A DNA stretch of 64,000 bases, taken from Dolomedes plantarius (taxonomy: Eukaryota > Arthropoda > Arachnida > Araneae > Dolomedidae). The DNA lies in NCBI GenBank assembly GCA_907164885.2, contig OU015497.1, positions 66,859,077 through 66,923,076 on the forward strand, in the 5' to 3' direction. Each line of letters begins with the position of its first letter. The stretch's first letter is position 1. The translations under genes and the position numbers were made by a program. The notes under the pieces are model-generated. The model made no database searches and was not told where the DNA came from. It was given only the letters and a program-made list of their open reading frames with translations. Of this stretch, positions 45,473 through 56,633 are shown piece after piece.

Positions 45473-46345
45473 TATATATACACATAAAGTACTCAATTTC
45501 TAGAAATAGAGGTGCTCGAACTGTAACATTCAGGGGTGTGTGGGGGTATTCCAAAATATTGGCCTGAAAAAAATAAATATTTGTTGTAAAAAACTTGAAC
45601 ATTCTATTTCATTCGAAATTTTATTTTGCAAAACAATTACAAAAATGTGTTGTAGTAAAGTAATAAAAACAGTAAAAAAGAACAGTTTCATAATTGTTAA
45701 AGTTGTCTGCCCATCCTAAAAAAATTGTCCAGAACTTCAACATGTTTTCATCATACTTCTTGTCTCTTGACCTCTCCAAGCTTTGCAGAAGCCATTGTTT
45801 CATGTGAAGTGCTAGAGGACGGTTCAGAACTTTCCATTTGGCCGTCATCGACATTAACTACTTTATCATCATGTTATTGTCACAACTAATGTTGTGTTGG
45901 AGTCTCTTACTGCCACCCGAAAGTGAGAAAAAATCGGTCAGCCTTTTGCTCCCATGCCCATTCCACTTCAAAATCGATCACACAGACTTGACACTGCTCA
46001 AACGCAACTAACCTCAACAACACACCAGTGGAAAGAAACAGGGGAAGTCAGGGGAAGGGGAGGTACCGGTAGTAGTAGAATTGAGGATAAGTATGACTAT
46101 CGCCAAGTCAGCCGGCCAAGGTCAAGACACACTACCACTCGCTACAGTGATGTACTCGCAGTTCGCAGTATTCAATAGTGACGCACGACAAACTACCCTA
46201 GCCTCACATCATAATCGACCTTTACGACCTGCGAATAGTTCTTTTACGTGAAGTGTAACAAGAAATAGGCCAAAGATGGGGGATACGTACCCCCAGAAAA
46301 AAAGCTCCGGTAACAGGCCAAACGACAGCTAGGCATCACACAGAA
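45473..46345. other. Intergenic DNA with no supported gene
   Basis: A 77-codon minus-strand frame (45621-45854) has no motif I can name. The right half (45950-46345) is less AT-rich and might be an old element into which the gag-only element was inserted. Confidence 0.45.
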
Positions 46346-46350
46346 ACTGA

Positions 46351-49300
46351 TGTAAGGTATACACAAGATTCGATTCACAAGAATCGAACTTTTGAGTGAA
46401 TTAAAGAAGCTGCTTCAGATATGCTAATTTTGGCATACGCGCTTAGTATAAATACCACGCAGCGTCATTAATGAAAGGGGGAGGTTGTTAAGGTTGAAAA
46501 TGTGTTATCCTGCGCTGCTGCTTAACGGGCCAGAAGTTTACGTGGCAGTACTGCTGGTTTGACTTACTGTTCGTGAGTATAAAATTATATTGTTCTTGAA
46601 AGCTGTATTTACATTCCGTACAAGTAGTACGCATGCTTATTGCTGTAAAAGCCAATTATATGTGCAATGAATCCAATAAACATTGTTTCATGTATAAATT
46701 GTGTTTGTATATAATTCAAATAGAGTGCCACTTCAAATTATATACACCCAAGTCTGGGTAGAAGTGAGCATAGATTCTCTATACTGGCTCCCGAAAAATA
46801 TATATACCCTGGTAGTTAGCGTTACATTTGTAACGAACAACATAATTGAAATTTAAAACTGTGTACTGTGTACGTATATTGATAAAATTGTTGCAAGTAC
46901 TTATATACTATTTAAAAAATGAGTGTTGTAGAACAAAATCCTGCTGGAAATTTTCCTCGGGTAATTATGGTTCAGCAAATTGCGCCATTCGAAGCCACAT
47001 TCAATGGCGGCCCCTCAAGCCAATTCCTAAAGAAAATTGAGCATTACTTTCAGCAACAATGCACCCCAGAGGGGGATAAACTTAAAATTGCTCTAGCCGC
47101 TTTAAGAGGTAGTGCATATCAGTGGTACACGTGTATGAAAAGCAGTAATCTGATTTTTGACTATTTGTCATTCAAGCAACAGTTTCTTAGTGTTTTTCCA
47201 AAGACCTTTAATCAAAGTGAAATTGAAGCGGAAATTTATTCGCTAAGGCAACGTGAAGGTCAGTCTGCATTAGATTTTGCTATGGAAAAGATTTCCAAGT
47301 GTGAGGAATATTTAGAGGGAATGACGGAAGCGATAATCTTAAAAATAGTTATCCAACGTTTGAAGCCAAGTGTTCAAGATTTTTTAGATAATCAAACAAT
47401 TACAAGCAAGGTTACCCTCCTTCAAGCTTTAGCTAAATATGACAATAGACATTTCTTCGCTACCCCTCACCGTCATTCAGGTACGAGAGATTTTATACAG
47501 CCGCGCCAAAATTTTTCGCGAGTTTCAAACCAGCAGCGTAAGCAGTACCGCAGGCAAAATAATAGAAGCGCACGGCGTTATAATGAAATTAGTGCACTTA
47601 AAGAAAATATGGAAGCACCTTACTTGCACTGGCAAGTTGATTCACATGATAAGGTTCAACCTGTTGAAACTGTGTGGTCAAATGTATTATTTTGTCCGAG
47701 TAGTAATCATTATTTTGAGAATAGTGAAAGTCAGGGTATTTTTGTGGCTTATAAAGAAAGTGAGTCTAGCTGGAATAATGCGGTAATTCCAGTACAAATT
47801 TCTGAAAATAGGGCCGATACTAATGCTAGTGGTTTAGAAAATAAATCATCGGACACTTCTATTAATGCTATACCTGATATTATTAATGCTATACCTGATA
47901 TTATTGATGCTATACCTGATATTTTAGATGATATTCACACATCTGTTAATGAAGGAAATTTAGTAGATGACGAAGTATGCGTTACGGAAGTTAGTGAATA
48001 CTTATTAGTTGACGACAATAAAAATTCTTTAAACGATAGTAGGAACTTGCTAGGTGATGATATTATTTCAAGTTTCCAGCCGAATGGGGATTGTGTAGGC
48101 CAGGTTGATAATATGGTTTTAAATAAAGTACATGAAAACCAGACTGAGAATCAGGATGAAAAGTTGACACAGAGTTATACTATAGGTAGTTTAGCTGATG
48201 CTTCGGAAGTTATAGAGAAAGTTTGCAATAAAACGCACGAGTACGAAAAGCTTAATCTTCCTAAAACTGAAGCAGTGTTAAAGAATTTAAATGATAACGA
48301 TTCTGATATCGCAAGTTTCAAAGAGACTTTTTCGTCAAAAGAGGATAAAACTAAAGTTAAGGGGGATAAAAAACGTGAAAAAGCGCCTCCAGGTTCCAGC
48401 ATTAAAATTGCTAATACTGAAGTAATTAAGGAGGTAAAAAAGAAGTCGTATAAGCACAAATACGAAAAACAGAGTCAGGTTGTTGAAAAACATGACACAA
48501 GCATCGAGATAAAGCCAGGAACTAAACACGTTGGTGCGGCGTATAAATTTGAAACAATAGAATCTGCATTAAAATCTAATGCCTATACTCTAAAAGGTAC
48601 GGAGAAAAGTAAAGTGTGCACTACAAAACCTCCATCTAAGGATGAACGTGGCACACATAAGGTACACAAGGTTATAAAAAGGAAGAATGACAATTTTAAA
48701 GCTCCTTTGCATAAGTACAGGGAACGCAAGATATCATCCGCCCAGCAAGGTTGGCCTTCTCCCAAGAGACCTCCTGTCCATCGTCAAGCCGGACCAGCGC
48801 CTCAGGACCAACGACCTGCTGCACGAAGGATGCCCACACGGTCAACGAACCCCTTTACTAGGACTGCGACCATCAAGAGAGGTTCAGCGGATTGGACAAA
48901 CTGGTGCAGTGAAGTTGCTGCATTCATGAGGAACAAGTCTTGTATCAACTTTCTTATTCTAACTCCCACCCTTTAATAAAATCGAACCAAATTGGTTTGA
49001 AGTTCCCCAGTGTATATACTGTGTAAACATTTTGAGGGGAAGTGGTGAGGCACTGAAAAAAAACGGTATACTGTTGTTTTATAAATTTTTGAAGGGGACA
49101 TGTAGTGAAAAAAAAATAATACATACTAACTACAGATAACAAACAACTAACATACTAACTTCACAAATCATAACACATGTACATTATAAATTGGGGGAGA
49201 GCAGATACAGTCAAGAAATGTCATGCTGTGCAATTGTGTTGTCACTTTTAATTAAAATAGATATTTTAGGGCGCAGTTGGCCAGCCCAGTATCCGCAACT

Positions 49301-49648
49301 CTGCAAATCCACTGTGTAATGGTGTCACCTGGACCCTTCGGGGTTAGTTTTGTAAAATGGTAGTGGCGTTTTTCCCCCACACAACGTGTGGAAGGTTTTT
49401 TGGCTTTGCCACCCATTATGTAAAAAGTCAGACCAGCACGCGTTTTCAATTAGTTAACTGAAGCCGTTCAGACCTCAGTTACCTAATTTTTTTTTCGAGG
49501 GAGGCCAGTGTAAGGTATACACAAGATTCGATTCACAAGAATCGAACTTTTGAGTGAATTAAAGAAGCTGCTTCAGATATGCTAATTTTGGCATACGCGC
49601 TTAGTATAAATACCACGCAGCGTCATTAATGAAAGGGGGAGGTTGTTA
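46351..49648 (+). mobile_element. Gag-only element with direct terminal repeats (TR-GAG-like)
   Basis: Identical 140-bp direct repeats (46351-46490, 49509-49648) begin TGTAAGGTATACAC, contain TATAAATA and end GAGGTTGTTA. The 5-bp direct repeat ACTGA flanks the pair (46346-46350, 49649-49653). The interior is 3.0 kb with one large Gag frame and no protease, RT, RNase H or integrase. A GAGGGAGG purine run precedes the right repeat. An AATAAA at about 46672-46677 and a possible LTR end TATACA near 46745 allow an alternative: a 395-bp left LTR and a truncated right LTR. I favour the 140-bp model because of the flanking repeat. Confidence 0.72.
46919..48976 (+). CDS. Gag-like protein, 685 aa, without pol
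   Basis: Residues about 20-180 fit a retrotransposon Gag capsid domain: PFEATFNGGPSSQFLKKIEH, ALRGSAYQWYTC, FKQQFLSVFPKTF and LRQREGQSALDFA are in the canonical order. Basic residues follow (about 195-225), but there is no CCHC zinc knuckle. The middle is acidic and low-complexity with three copies of an NAIPDII-like unit (about 319-340). The region 495-610 is lysine-rich. The last 75 residues come from a GC-richer stretch (48735-48930) unlike the rest. The stop is followed by 530 bp without pol. It would form or join particles and depend on enzymes supplied by other elements. Confidence 0.8.
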   Translation: MSVVEQNPAGNFPRVIMVQQIAPFEATFNGGPSSQFLKKIEHYFQQQCTPEGDKLKIALAALRGSAYQWYTCMKSSNLIFDYLSFKQQFLSVFPKTFNQSEIEAEIYSLRQREGQSALDFAMEKISKCEEYLEGMTEAIILKIVIQRLKPSVQDFLDNQTITSKVTLLQALAKYDNRHFFATPHRHSGTRDFIQPRQNFSRVSNQQRKQYRRQNNRSARRYNEISALKENMEAPYLHWQVDSHDKVQPVETVWSNVLFCPSSNHYFENSESQGIFVAYKESESSWNNAVIPVQISENRADTNASGLENKSSDTSINAIPDIINAIPDIIDAIPDILDDIHTSVNEGNLVDDEVCVTEVSEYLLVDDNKNSLNDSRNLLGDDIISSFQPNGDCVGQVDNMVLNKVHENQTENQDEKLTQSYTIGSLADASEVIEKVCNKTHEYEKLNLPKTEAVLKNLNDNDSDIASFKETFSSKEDKTKVKGDKKREKAPPGSSIKIANTEVIKEVKKKSYKHKYEKQSQVVEKHDTSIEIKPGTKHVGAAYKFETIESALKSNAYTLKGTEKSKVCTTKPPSKDERGTHKVHKVIKRKNDNFKAPLHKYRERKISSAQQGWPSPKRPPVHRQAGPAPQDQRPAARRMPTRSTNPFTRTATIKRGSADWTNWCSEVAAFMRNKSCINFLILTPTL

Positions 49649-49653
49649 ACTGA

Positions 49654-49765
49654 AGTAGTTACAGAAAGTGAAAGACAATATGAAAAGTGGAGAATTAATA
49701 GAATAGAATTAATAACTGATGGAACTTTATTATTACACACAGATCTCTCTCTCTCTCTCTGTATG

Positions 49766-49800
<35 letters not shown>

Positions 49801-51247
49801 TATGCTGGCATTCTGGTTTACTTTTAATCTGGGGCGCTCTTTCATTCATTTTTATCCATTCGACTTGTTTCTTAACGGGTGAGAAAATGAGTGGAATTAT
49901 AGTTTGGGAATTTTATGAATTATTCGCCTGAAAATATATCAAAAGTTTTTCGCAATTTTTTCCACATAAATACATATAAACTGAAAATTTTCCCAAACTT
50001 CATGTTTTATTTCCGTAACACGAGGGAAAAAAATATATATATTTATTTCACCGATGCTACTTATGTAAAGGGAAATAAAGCTTTTCTTTCTTGAAACAAA
50101 CGCATTGCTTTTTCACTTCTAATACATCCAATAAAATAACCCGCCCGAAAAAGAACGAAAACGCTCCATCCAATTTATTTCATCAATATATAAAAATGAT
50201 TTGTCATGATGGCTTAAAAATTAAATTTTAGGGAAAAATGGCTTATTTTATTTCTGCTACATGGGAAGAATCCGTAACTCATAACTCACATTTCATTTAA
50301 TTACAGATTAATATCAAGGAGGTTTAATTGGGAAGCGTCACAGAAACTTTTCAAATTTTGAGAGACATATAACACCTTCAAAATATTTATTTGTTATGAC
50401 ATTTACTAAGGAGGTAGCTTTTTTTATGTTATTTTTGTTTAGGTACAACTTTTTTCATTAATTTCGTTATTTATCGGAATCAAAGGTTCAGTGATTATTC
50501 CATTAATTCTGAGCACATTTTAAAAATACTTCTTTTATGCTTGAAATCGAATAATTTACATTATAAGTGCATTGTTTGATATGCTTTACTTTATTATTTT
50601 TACACCTATAGAATAATTTCGAAACTTCCAGTGAAAGGGAGTGTTTTAGTGAGTTTAAATTCTCCAGTTACATATTGTACAAAATCGTAACTGACAATAA
50701 TTTGAATAATTCAAGATTAGACTTTAAGTTGGAAAGAAAATATTTTATTCCCACTATTTCCTGCTGTGGTGGGGAGACTGGATACCTCAGGGAAATATAT
50801 TTACGAAAATTGATAAAATACATCGTATTGAGAACCTACTTCGACCCTTCGAAATAACAGACCAAGGAATTCGCACTCACCTCCTCCCTTTTGTTCAATA
50901 CTTTTAAGTTCTATACTTTAGTTTGAAATAAAAGCCTTTTGATTCCTTACCTATATGGTAATTGGGACCTTTTTGAGAATGTTTACGCTTAAAACCCACT
51001 TAAAGCATTCGATTGTTATATACGTTAAATACAACCATCCTCCCTTATGGATGGTTGGAAAATTTGAGACTTTAGGTTTCTTACCTGTAGGCTAATTGAA
51101 ACATTTTGAATACGTTTTTGGTTAAGCTATTCTGAAATAATTACATGGTTGTAATCAGAAAATTCAATTTGGACTGAAGCTTTGGTTTCACTTTAAAAGG
51201 GATTTCAAAGTACCGGAATAAGCCAGTAGTCTTTGGTGTTACAGTTA
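49654..51247. other. AT-rich DNA without a gene
   Basis: Contains a TC run and (TA)n tract at about 49744-49798. No supported gene; the 60-codon frame at 50675-50857 shows no motif. Confidence 0.55.
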
Positions 51248-51249
51248 TA

Positions 51250-52217
51250 GGGGGGGAAAATCTTGTACCTTGGGCCATCGTGTACCTAGGGCCACCATGC
51301 TTTATTTAAATAATTATTATTTTACAGCATTTTTACGCATTGAAGTGAGTACAATACTGTTTCAAATCATAACAGCCATTTTTAATGACAGCAAGAAGCT
51401 AGTTAAATAGAAAAGAAAGTCTTGATTTGATGATTAAAACTAAATTTTTTCACTTCAATTTAAGTCTTATTTTGTGAAAGTAAGTGCAAAGTTATGTTTT
51501 AATATACAGCAGATAATTTTTTAATCATTAAAGGAAAAAAATGACATAAAAACAAAGTTTGGTTTCTGCAGATCTTTGGTTATGGAAGCCATTTTGCCAA
51601 AAACAACAACATCTTGTACATAGGTCCATAATTTTGTCTGGTACCTAGGGCCATGACCTCTGGTAGAAAAGAGGTGGAAGAAAACTTAGCAAGTGCAGAA
51701 TTCTCACAGATACCCCCGAGAAAAATGAAATTCAAGCACAAATATTGAAAAAAGTAATTGTTAAAAAAAAGGTTACGAAATCTATGTTTGAAACAGAAAA
51801 TTTATGTGGGATCATTAAGAAGACAATGGAGAAAAAACACACATTAGAAAGTGATGAAATAATAAACATTTCTTCCTTTAAGGCATTGCCTACTATTAAC
51901 ATTTCTTCCTTACGAAGATTTTATAAGTTGTGCATGAAAGAAATAATGCATACAAATAGTTTTTATTTTAATGTAAACAACAATTTCAGTTTTTGGAAAT
52001 AACTGGCCCTAGGTACAATAGTGTTATTGTACCTAGGGCCATTTGTAATTTTTTTTAATTTTCAATATCATTTAGAAATTTTTTTTCTGCACTTGATGGG
52101 ATTTTTATTTAAAGAGAATAAAGCACGTAATGTATACAACTATTTTTATTATTGTAAGCTAGTTATAAGTAAAGATACTGCCATTTGAAATTGCCGGCCC
52201 TAGGTATAAGTTTCCCC
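51250..52217. mobile_element. TA-flanked element with seven GTACCTAGGGCCA sites
   Basis: The left end GGGGGGGAAAATCTTGTACC and the complemented right end GGGGAAACTTATACC are flanked by TA (51248-51249, 52218-52219). The 13-bp motif GTACCTAGGGCCA or a close variant occurs forward at 51265, 51282, 51616, 51641 and 52029, and reversed at 52004-52016 and 52195-52207. An 85-codon frame (51745-52002), lysine-rich at its start, lies between the inner copies; I do not recognise it. The layout suggests a DNA transposon remnant with repeated protein-binding sites. Confidence 0.62.
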
Positions 52218-52219
52218 TA

Positions 52220-53930
52220 CCATACATTTGTATATGCACCATAAGCTGCTAAAGTTTAACGCATCTAGTGTTTGAGTTAAGTGTTTTTTATGATCTACAT
52301 ACCAAGTTCTGCAATAATTTAATGCCAATTTCTGCCTGTTTCTGCGTTAACACTCTGCTTAATACATTTTACAAATTAATTTTTGGAGAGCCGTGTATTT
52401 TAGGCGTATAATAGAAGCTAATTGTATCGTTTCTTATATTTTTAAAAAATTTCAAGTTTATTGGACAATTTAAACTGTATTCGTTGTTACTCATAAATCA
52501 CAGTAATATGAGAATAATAAATACAGAAATATTTATATTTCGTTGTGCGTTTAGTTCCGTGTAAAACAATAAAGAATTTTTCTCAATTTAAGTTGTAAAT
52601 TTATATTCACATTACTGTTGTGAATACATTTTAATAGGTGTCATTGTCATTTGTCATGAAGTTATGTTAACAGTTCTACAATACAGCTTTGAAAAAAAAT
52701 AAACTGTCATTTGAATATGATAGATCTAACAAAAAAATATTTTATTTATTCTTAATAAAATTATTCTCTTTAATTCCGTCATACAAATAACGTTGTGCTT
52801 TTCTCCAGTATTAAAAAATGAGTATTTATTTTTATCTATCATGAAATATGTTTTTCTAGAGAATAGATAACATTAAGGTATCTCACATTTATGTACAAAA
52901 TCTGAGCAGTTGCACTGATGAAAAACATTTATTTAGGTATTTTGAATCAGGTAAAAGATTGTCAAATTCAACGTAAGATTTTTTTTTGCATATAATGCAG
53001 AAAATCCTCTCTCGCAAATGATGAGCATTTTTGAATTCCCGAACCAATTCACTTGTAGAGATTTATAAGGATTATTCGCCTCATTTTTAAATCCTCACGA
53101 AGGTTTCAAATTAAAATTTGCAGAATAGGGAAGAGTAAAGCATTTTGTCAGTACCACTTTTTTCAAGGTGTAAAATTTAATAGAGAGAAATTCTATATTT
53201 TATTTGAGTTCAAACATATTTTAAATAGTCAAGGATACGTTTTATTTCTGGATTTTAAAAAAGAAACTCAGTTCAGAGATATAAAAAAAAATTTTAAAGG
53301 ATCGATTTAAAAAAATGTTTATGTAAATGTATTATTATGTTCTCCCGTACGTAAAAAAAAATATTAAGATTTCGATCACTAATATCCACTACATTCATAA
53401 GAAAATGATAATACATCTTGTAACGAAATTGGTTCATGAATGACCCATAATTCAGAAATTATTTAGAAGGAAATAGCAAATTAAAGATGATATTATTCAA
53501 CAAATTTAAAACTAAATTTTAAATTGAATTATGTTTAGTAAATTTTGCTGAATGCTTAGAAATATTTTCTAATCTATTTCCCAAATAAGGGAATTTTTTT
53601 TTAAAACTAAGAATGATATTCACACCTAAAGATTATATACATACACTAAATTAAACGAGCTGTAAGTGGAAAATAGAGAAAAAAAGATGATTCAAAACTA
53701 GACAGTGTATAATAATGTCACAGGTTTAATACTCTAAAGCATAAATTAACTAATTGGCGACTGGCATTATGAGTCTTGCAAAACGTTGAGTAGACAATTT
53801 ATGATCCACTTGTTACAGGAATTCTTGGGTTATGTGTTTCAGATTAAGGATTAGCTTCTAATATGCTACGTAACATGAAGTGCTCAAGAAACATATTACT
53901 CATCATATAAGCTTTCCTCTAGGATATTCG

Positions 53931-54014
<84 letters not shown>

Positions 54015-55030
54015 AATCTACAATGGAAAGCAGTTGTTTGTTTCCGATATTATATGTTAAAAGATACTTTTGTTGAATAATAATAGATATAACAGTACTT
54101 ATTACACTTTTTTTATTATTATACTGATTTTTTCAGAGATTTGGTTGGAAAAATGTTTAAAAATGTAATTTGGATTAATAACAACTTTTTATTTTTTAAG
54201 CCTGCCCCTAAAAAATAATTTGAGATTGAGAGCGAAATATGAATATTAAGTGTGAAAAAAATGATTAATTTCCTTGAATTCAGAGCACTGAACAGTCTTC
54301 TTATACTCTTCGCTATTCAAATTCGCTCAGCCGGGTAATTCCATTCATTAAACACGATTCTGCACAAACAGCTTCTTAAATAGGTTTGGACTTATCTGCA
54401 CTGTTTTTTCAACCCAACACTTTCTCGTTTGAATAGATATCTCCTTGCCTACAGGATTGTTCTTGATATCTGCATGCATCAATAGCAGATTTCTCTTCAG
54501 CCCCTAGAGATGTTTGCCAGGTCTGCGGAAAACGAAGGACCCAAAGAATTGGATTTATAGAAAGAGAACTTCTCCGTAACCTGGTTAGAGACAGAAAATA
54601 ATAAAAGAAATACTTTACCTAGTGAGAAAGAATAAAAAAAAAGTCCTGATTAATTATACATGTGTCATCTTTGTCAGTTTGATTTAATGTAATAATTTTT
54701 CTGTCATTAAAATAATCATATTTATTTACTCGATTTCCACTTTTATATATTAGAGACCCTATTTATTTCGTTTTGTAACTCATTAGAAAATTAAAGAACA
54801 AACAACGAATTTATTGGGTTTCAAAAGAGAAAACACTGTTTAACAATTTTCTGAAAAGATGCACACAGTATTTTCTGCAATGCGAGTGAGGTTTTTATAT
54901 AAAGAAAAAATATGTTATGACTTTACAAAAAGGTATTTTGGTATTTGAATTTGAAGGAAGCATTGAATAAAACTACACATAAATTGCTAGCAATTATATA
55001 GCATGTAATTTATATATATATATATTTATT

Positions 55031-55080
<50 letters not shown>

Positions 55081-55310
55081 TATTAAAAAAAAGTAGGGGA
55101 GCAAGCAAAGAAGTGCGAGACAGCCACGTATTGGCATAAAATGGATAGTACACGCGTATCAATGCGCAACACAGAAAAAATACGTAAAAAATTTTGTAAT
55201 TAAGCTTTAATTCTTTAAAAATATGGAAAAAACATGAAAATATGATTTAGGGCAACAATTTGGATACATGTAAACGATAAAATAAAAGTATTGTTTAGAA
55301 ATGATACAAG
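52220..55310. other. AT-rich intergenic DNA
   Basis: No gene. Includes (TA)n tracts at 53936-54012 and 55011-55080. Confidence 0.6.
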
Positions 55311-55317
55311 ATTTTTA

Positions 55318-56314
55318 ATATGGCGTGTGGTCTCCTCGAACAGCTAAGACTGCTGCACACCTGTTTCCCATGGATGCGATGATGTTATCGATATAAGACT
55401 TTGGGGAATACTGTTCCACTCCTCAAGAAGTGCAATCTCCAAGTGTCGGAGAGTAAAAGGAGGCCTTGGTCTAGTAGCAATGAGTCATCCGAGCATTTCC
55501 CAAGCATGCTCGATTGGATTCGGGTCAAGAGAGCACGCTGGCCATTCCATATGGTGTATTGTTTCAGCTTCAAGCATGTTCTCCACAAGACGAGCTGTAT
55601 GCGGTCTGGCATTATCAAGCTGGAAAACAAAGGAATCTCCAATGGCTGCAGCGTAAGGTATGACATGAGGTCTCAGTATCTCGTCTGGATACCTTCGGTC
55701 CGTCAAAGTACCATTCCGAATGAAATGCAGGTCCGTACGTCCACCTATGCTGATTCCACCCCATACCATAAAACTAGCTCGTCTGTATTGTGACTTTTCA
55801 CGAACGAATCGGTCCCGATTCACTCCAGACTGAATCGGGATTCCTCAGTAAACAGCACTTGGCTCCAATCATGTTGCTCCCAATCTCGATGTTCAGCAGC
55901 AAATCTGATCTTAAACTTCTTCGGGCCGCACGGTGGCGTGAGGTCAACGGAATGCAGACCATTGGCCTACGTGCATAGAGACCTCCCTGATGAAGCCTAT
56001 TACGTACTGTTTGGCTGGACACCCTTCATCCTGTTGCCAAGAGCAACTGCCTTTCCAATTGAGTAGCATTGTCTCTTTTATTTCAACGAGCTGTTAACAG
56101 TATATACCGGTCATCAGTTGCTGTAGTGGCACGTGGCCGACCTTTCCCTGGCGCCAAATATTCCCCTAGCGGTGACTTTTGGAACTAATATATTTTTTCG
56201 TGGAATCCTTCGTCCCCCGTCTTGTTTAATCTTCCTACAAAATGTGGCGTCATTCTCGCAAATAGATCGAGCTACAGAACACCGTGAGCACTGTCAGTTT
56301 AATTATGGCCACCC

Positions 56315-56316
<2 letters not shown>
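55318..56316 (-). mobile_element. Dead Tc1-like element, one end lost
   Basis: The right end, complemented, starts CCGGGTGGCCATAATTAAAC and is followed by TA at 56317-56318. It matches the tips of the foldback element at 4337-5274. No matching inverted repeat is found on the left, where the sequence runs into a (TA)n tract. The body is a broken transposase on the minus strand. Confidence 0.8.
55319..56155 (-). pseudogene. Tc1-like (DD34E) transposase pseudogene
   Basis: Reading down the minus strand: GKGRPRATTATDDRYILLTA, ATQLERQLLLATG, SSQTVRNRLHQGGLYARRP, then VLFTEESRFSLES where Asp is expected as the first catalytic residue but GAG (Glu) is found. Next come SFMVWGGISIGGRTDL, FQLDNARPHTARLVENM with the second Asp, and DPNPIEHAWEMLG with the Glu; 34 residues separate the last two. 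A TGA follows directly, and a one-base loss near 55395 breaks the tail (NIIASMGNRCAAV). Stops and frameshifts near 55975-56095 break the N-terminus. It is not functional. Confidence 0.88.

Positions 56317-56374
<58 letters not shown>
56317..56374. repeat. (TA)n microsatellite
   Basis: Lies between the Tc1-like end and the LTR element at 56375. Confidence 0.93.
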
Positions 56375-56378
<4 letters not shown>

Positions 56379-56633
56379 AGAATGAGTTTGGCAACACAAC
56401 TGAACTATTACTACAACTTCCACTCCTACTACTGCGGCACGAAGGACTTTAAGCGGATGTGTTGTTCTGCAAGCTCCCGATGTTTAGCTCTTTTGATGCT
56501 TCTGTGTTTATTTTTTAATTTCATACTAAGTGTTAGTCCTGTCTTGTAAACATCGTCTAGTTTAATTAAATGTTCAAAATAATTAAGTCTAATGATTCAC
56601 TTCTAAAGGAAGGAGTACTAACTCCTTCCTACA
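56375..56633 (+). repeat. 5' LTR of the RT-less element
   Basis: 259 bp, TG to CA, followed directly by TGGGTGCTCGGCCCTCGGA, a possible primer-binding site that weakly resembles the complement of a tRNA-Pro end. Confidence 0.93.
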
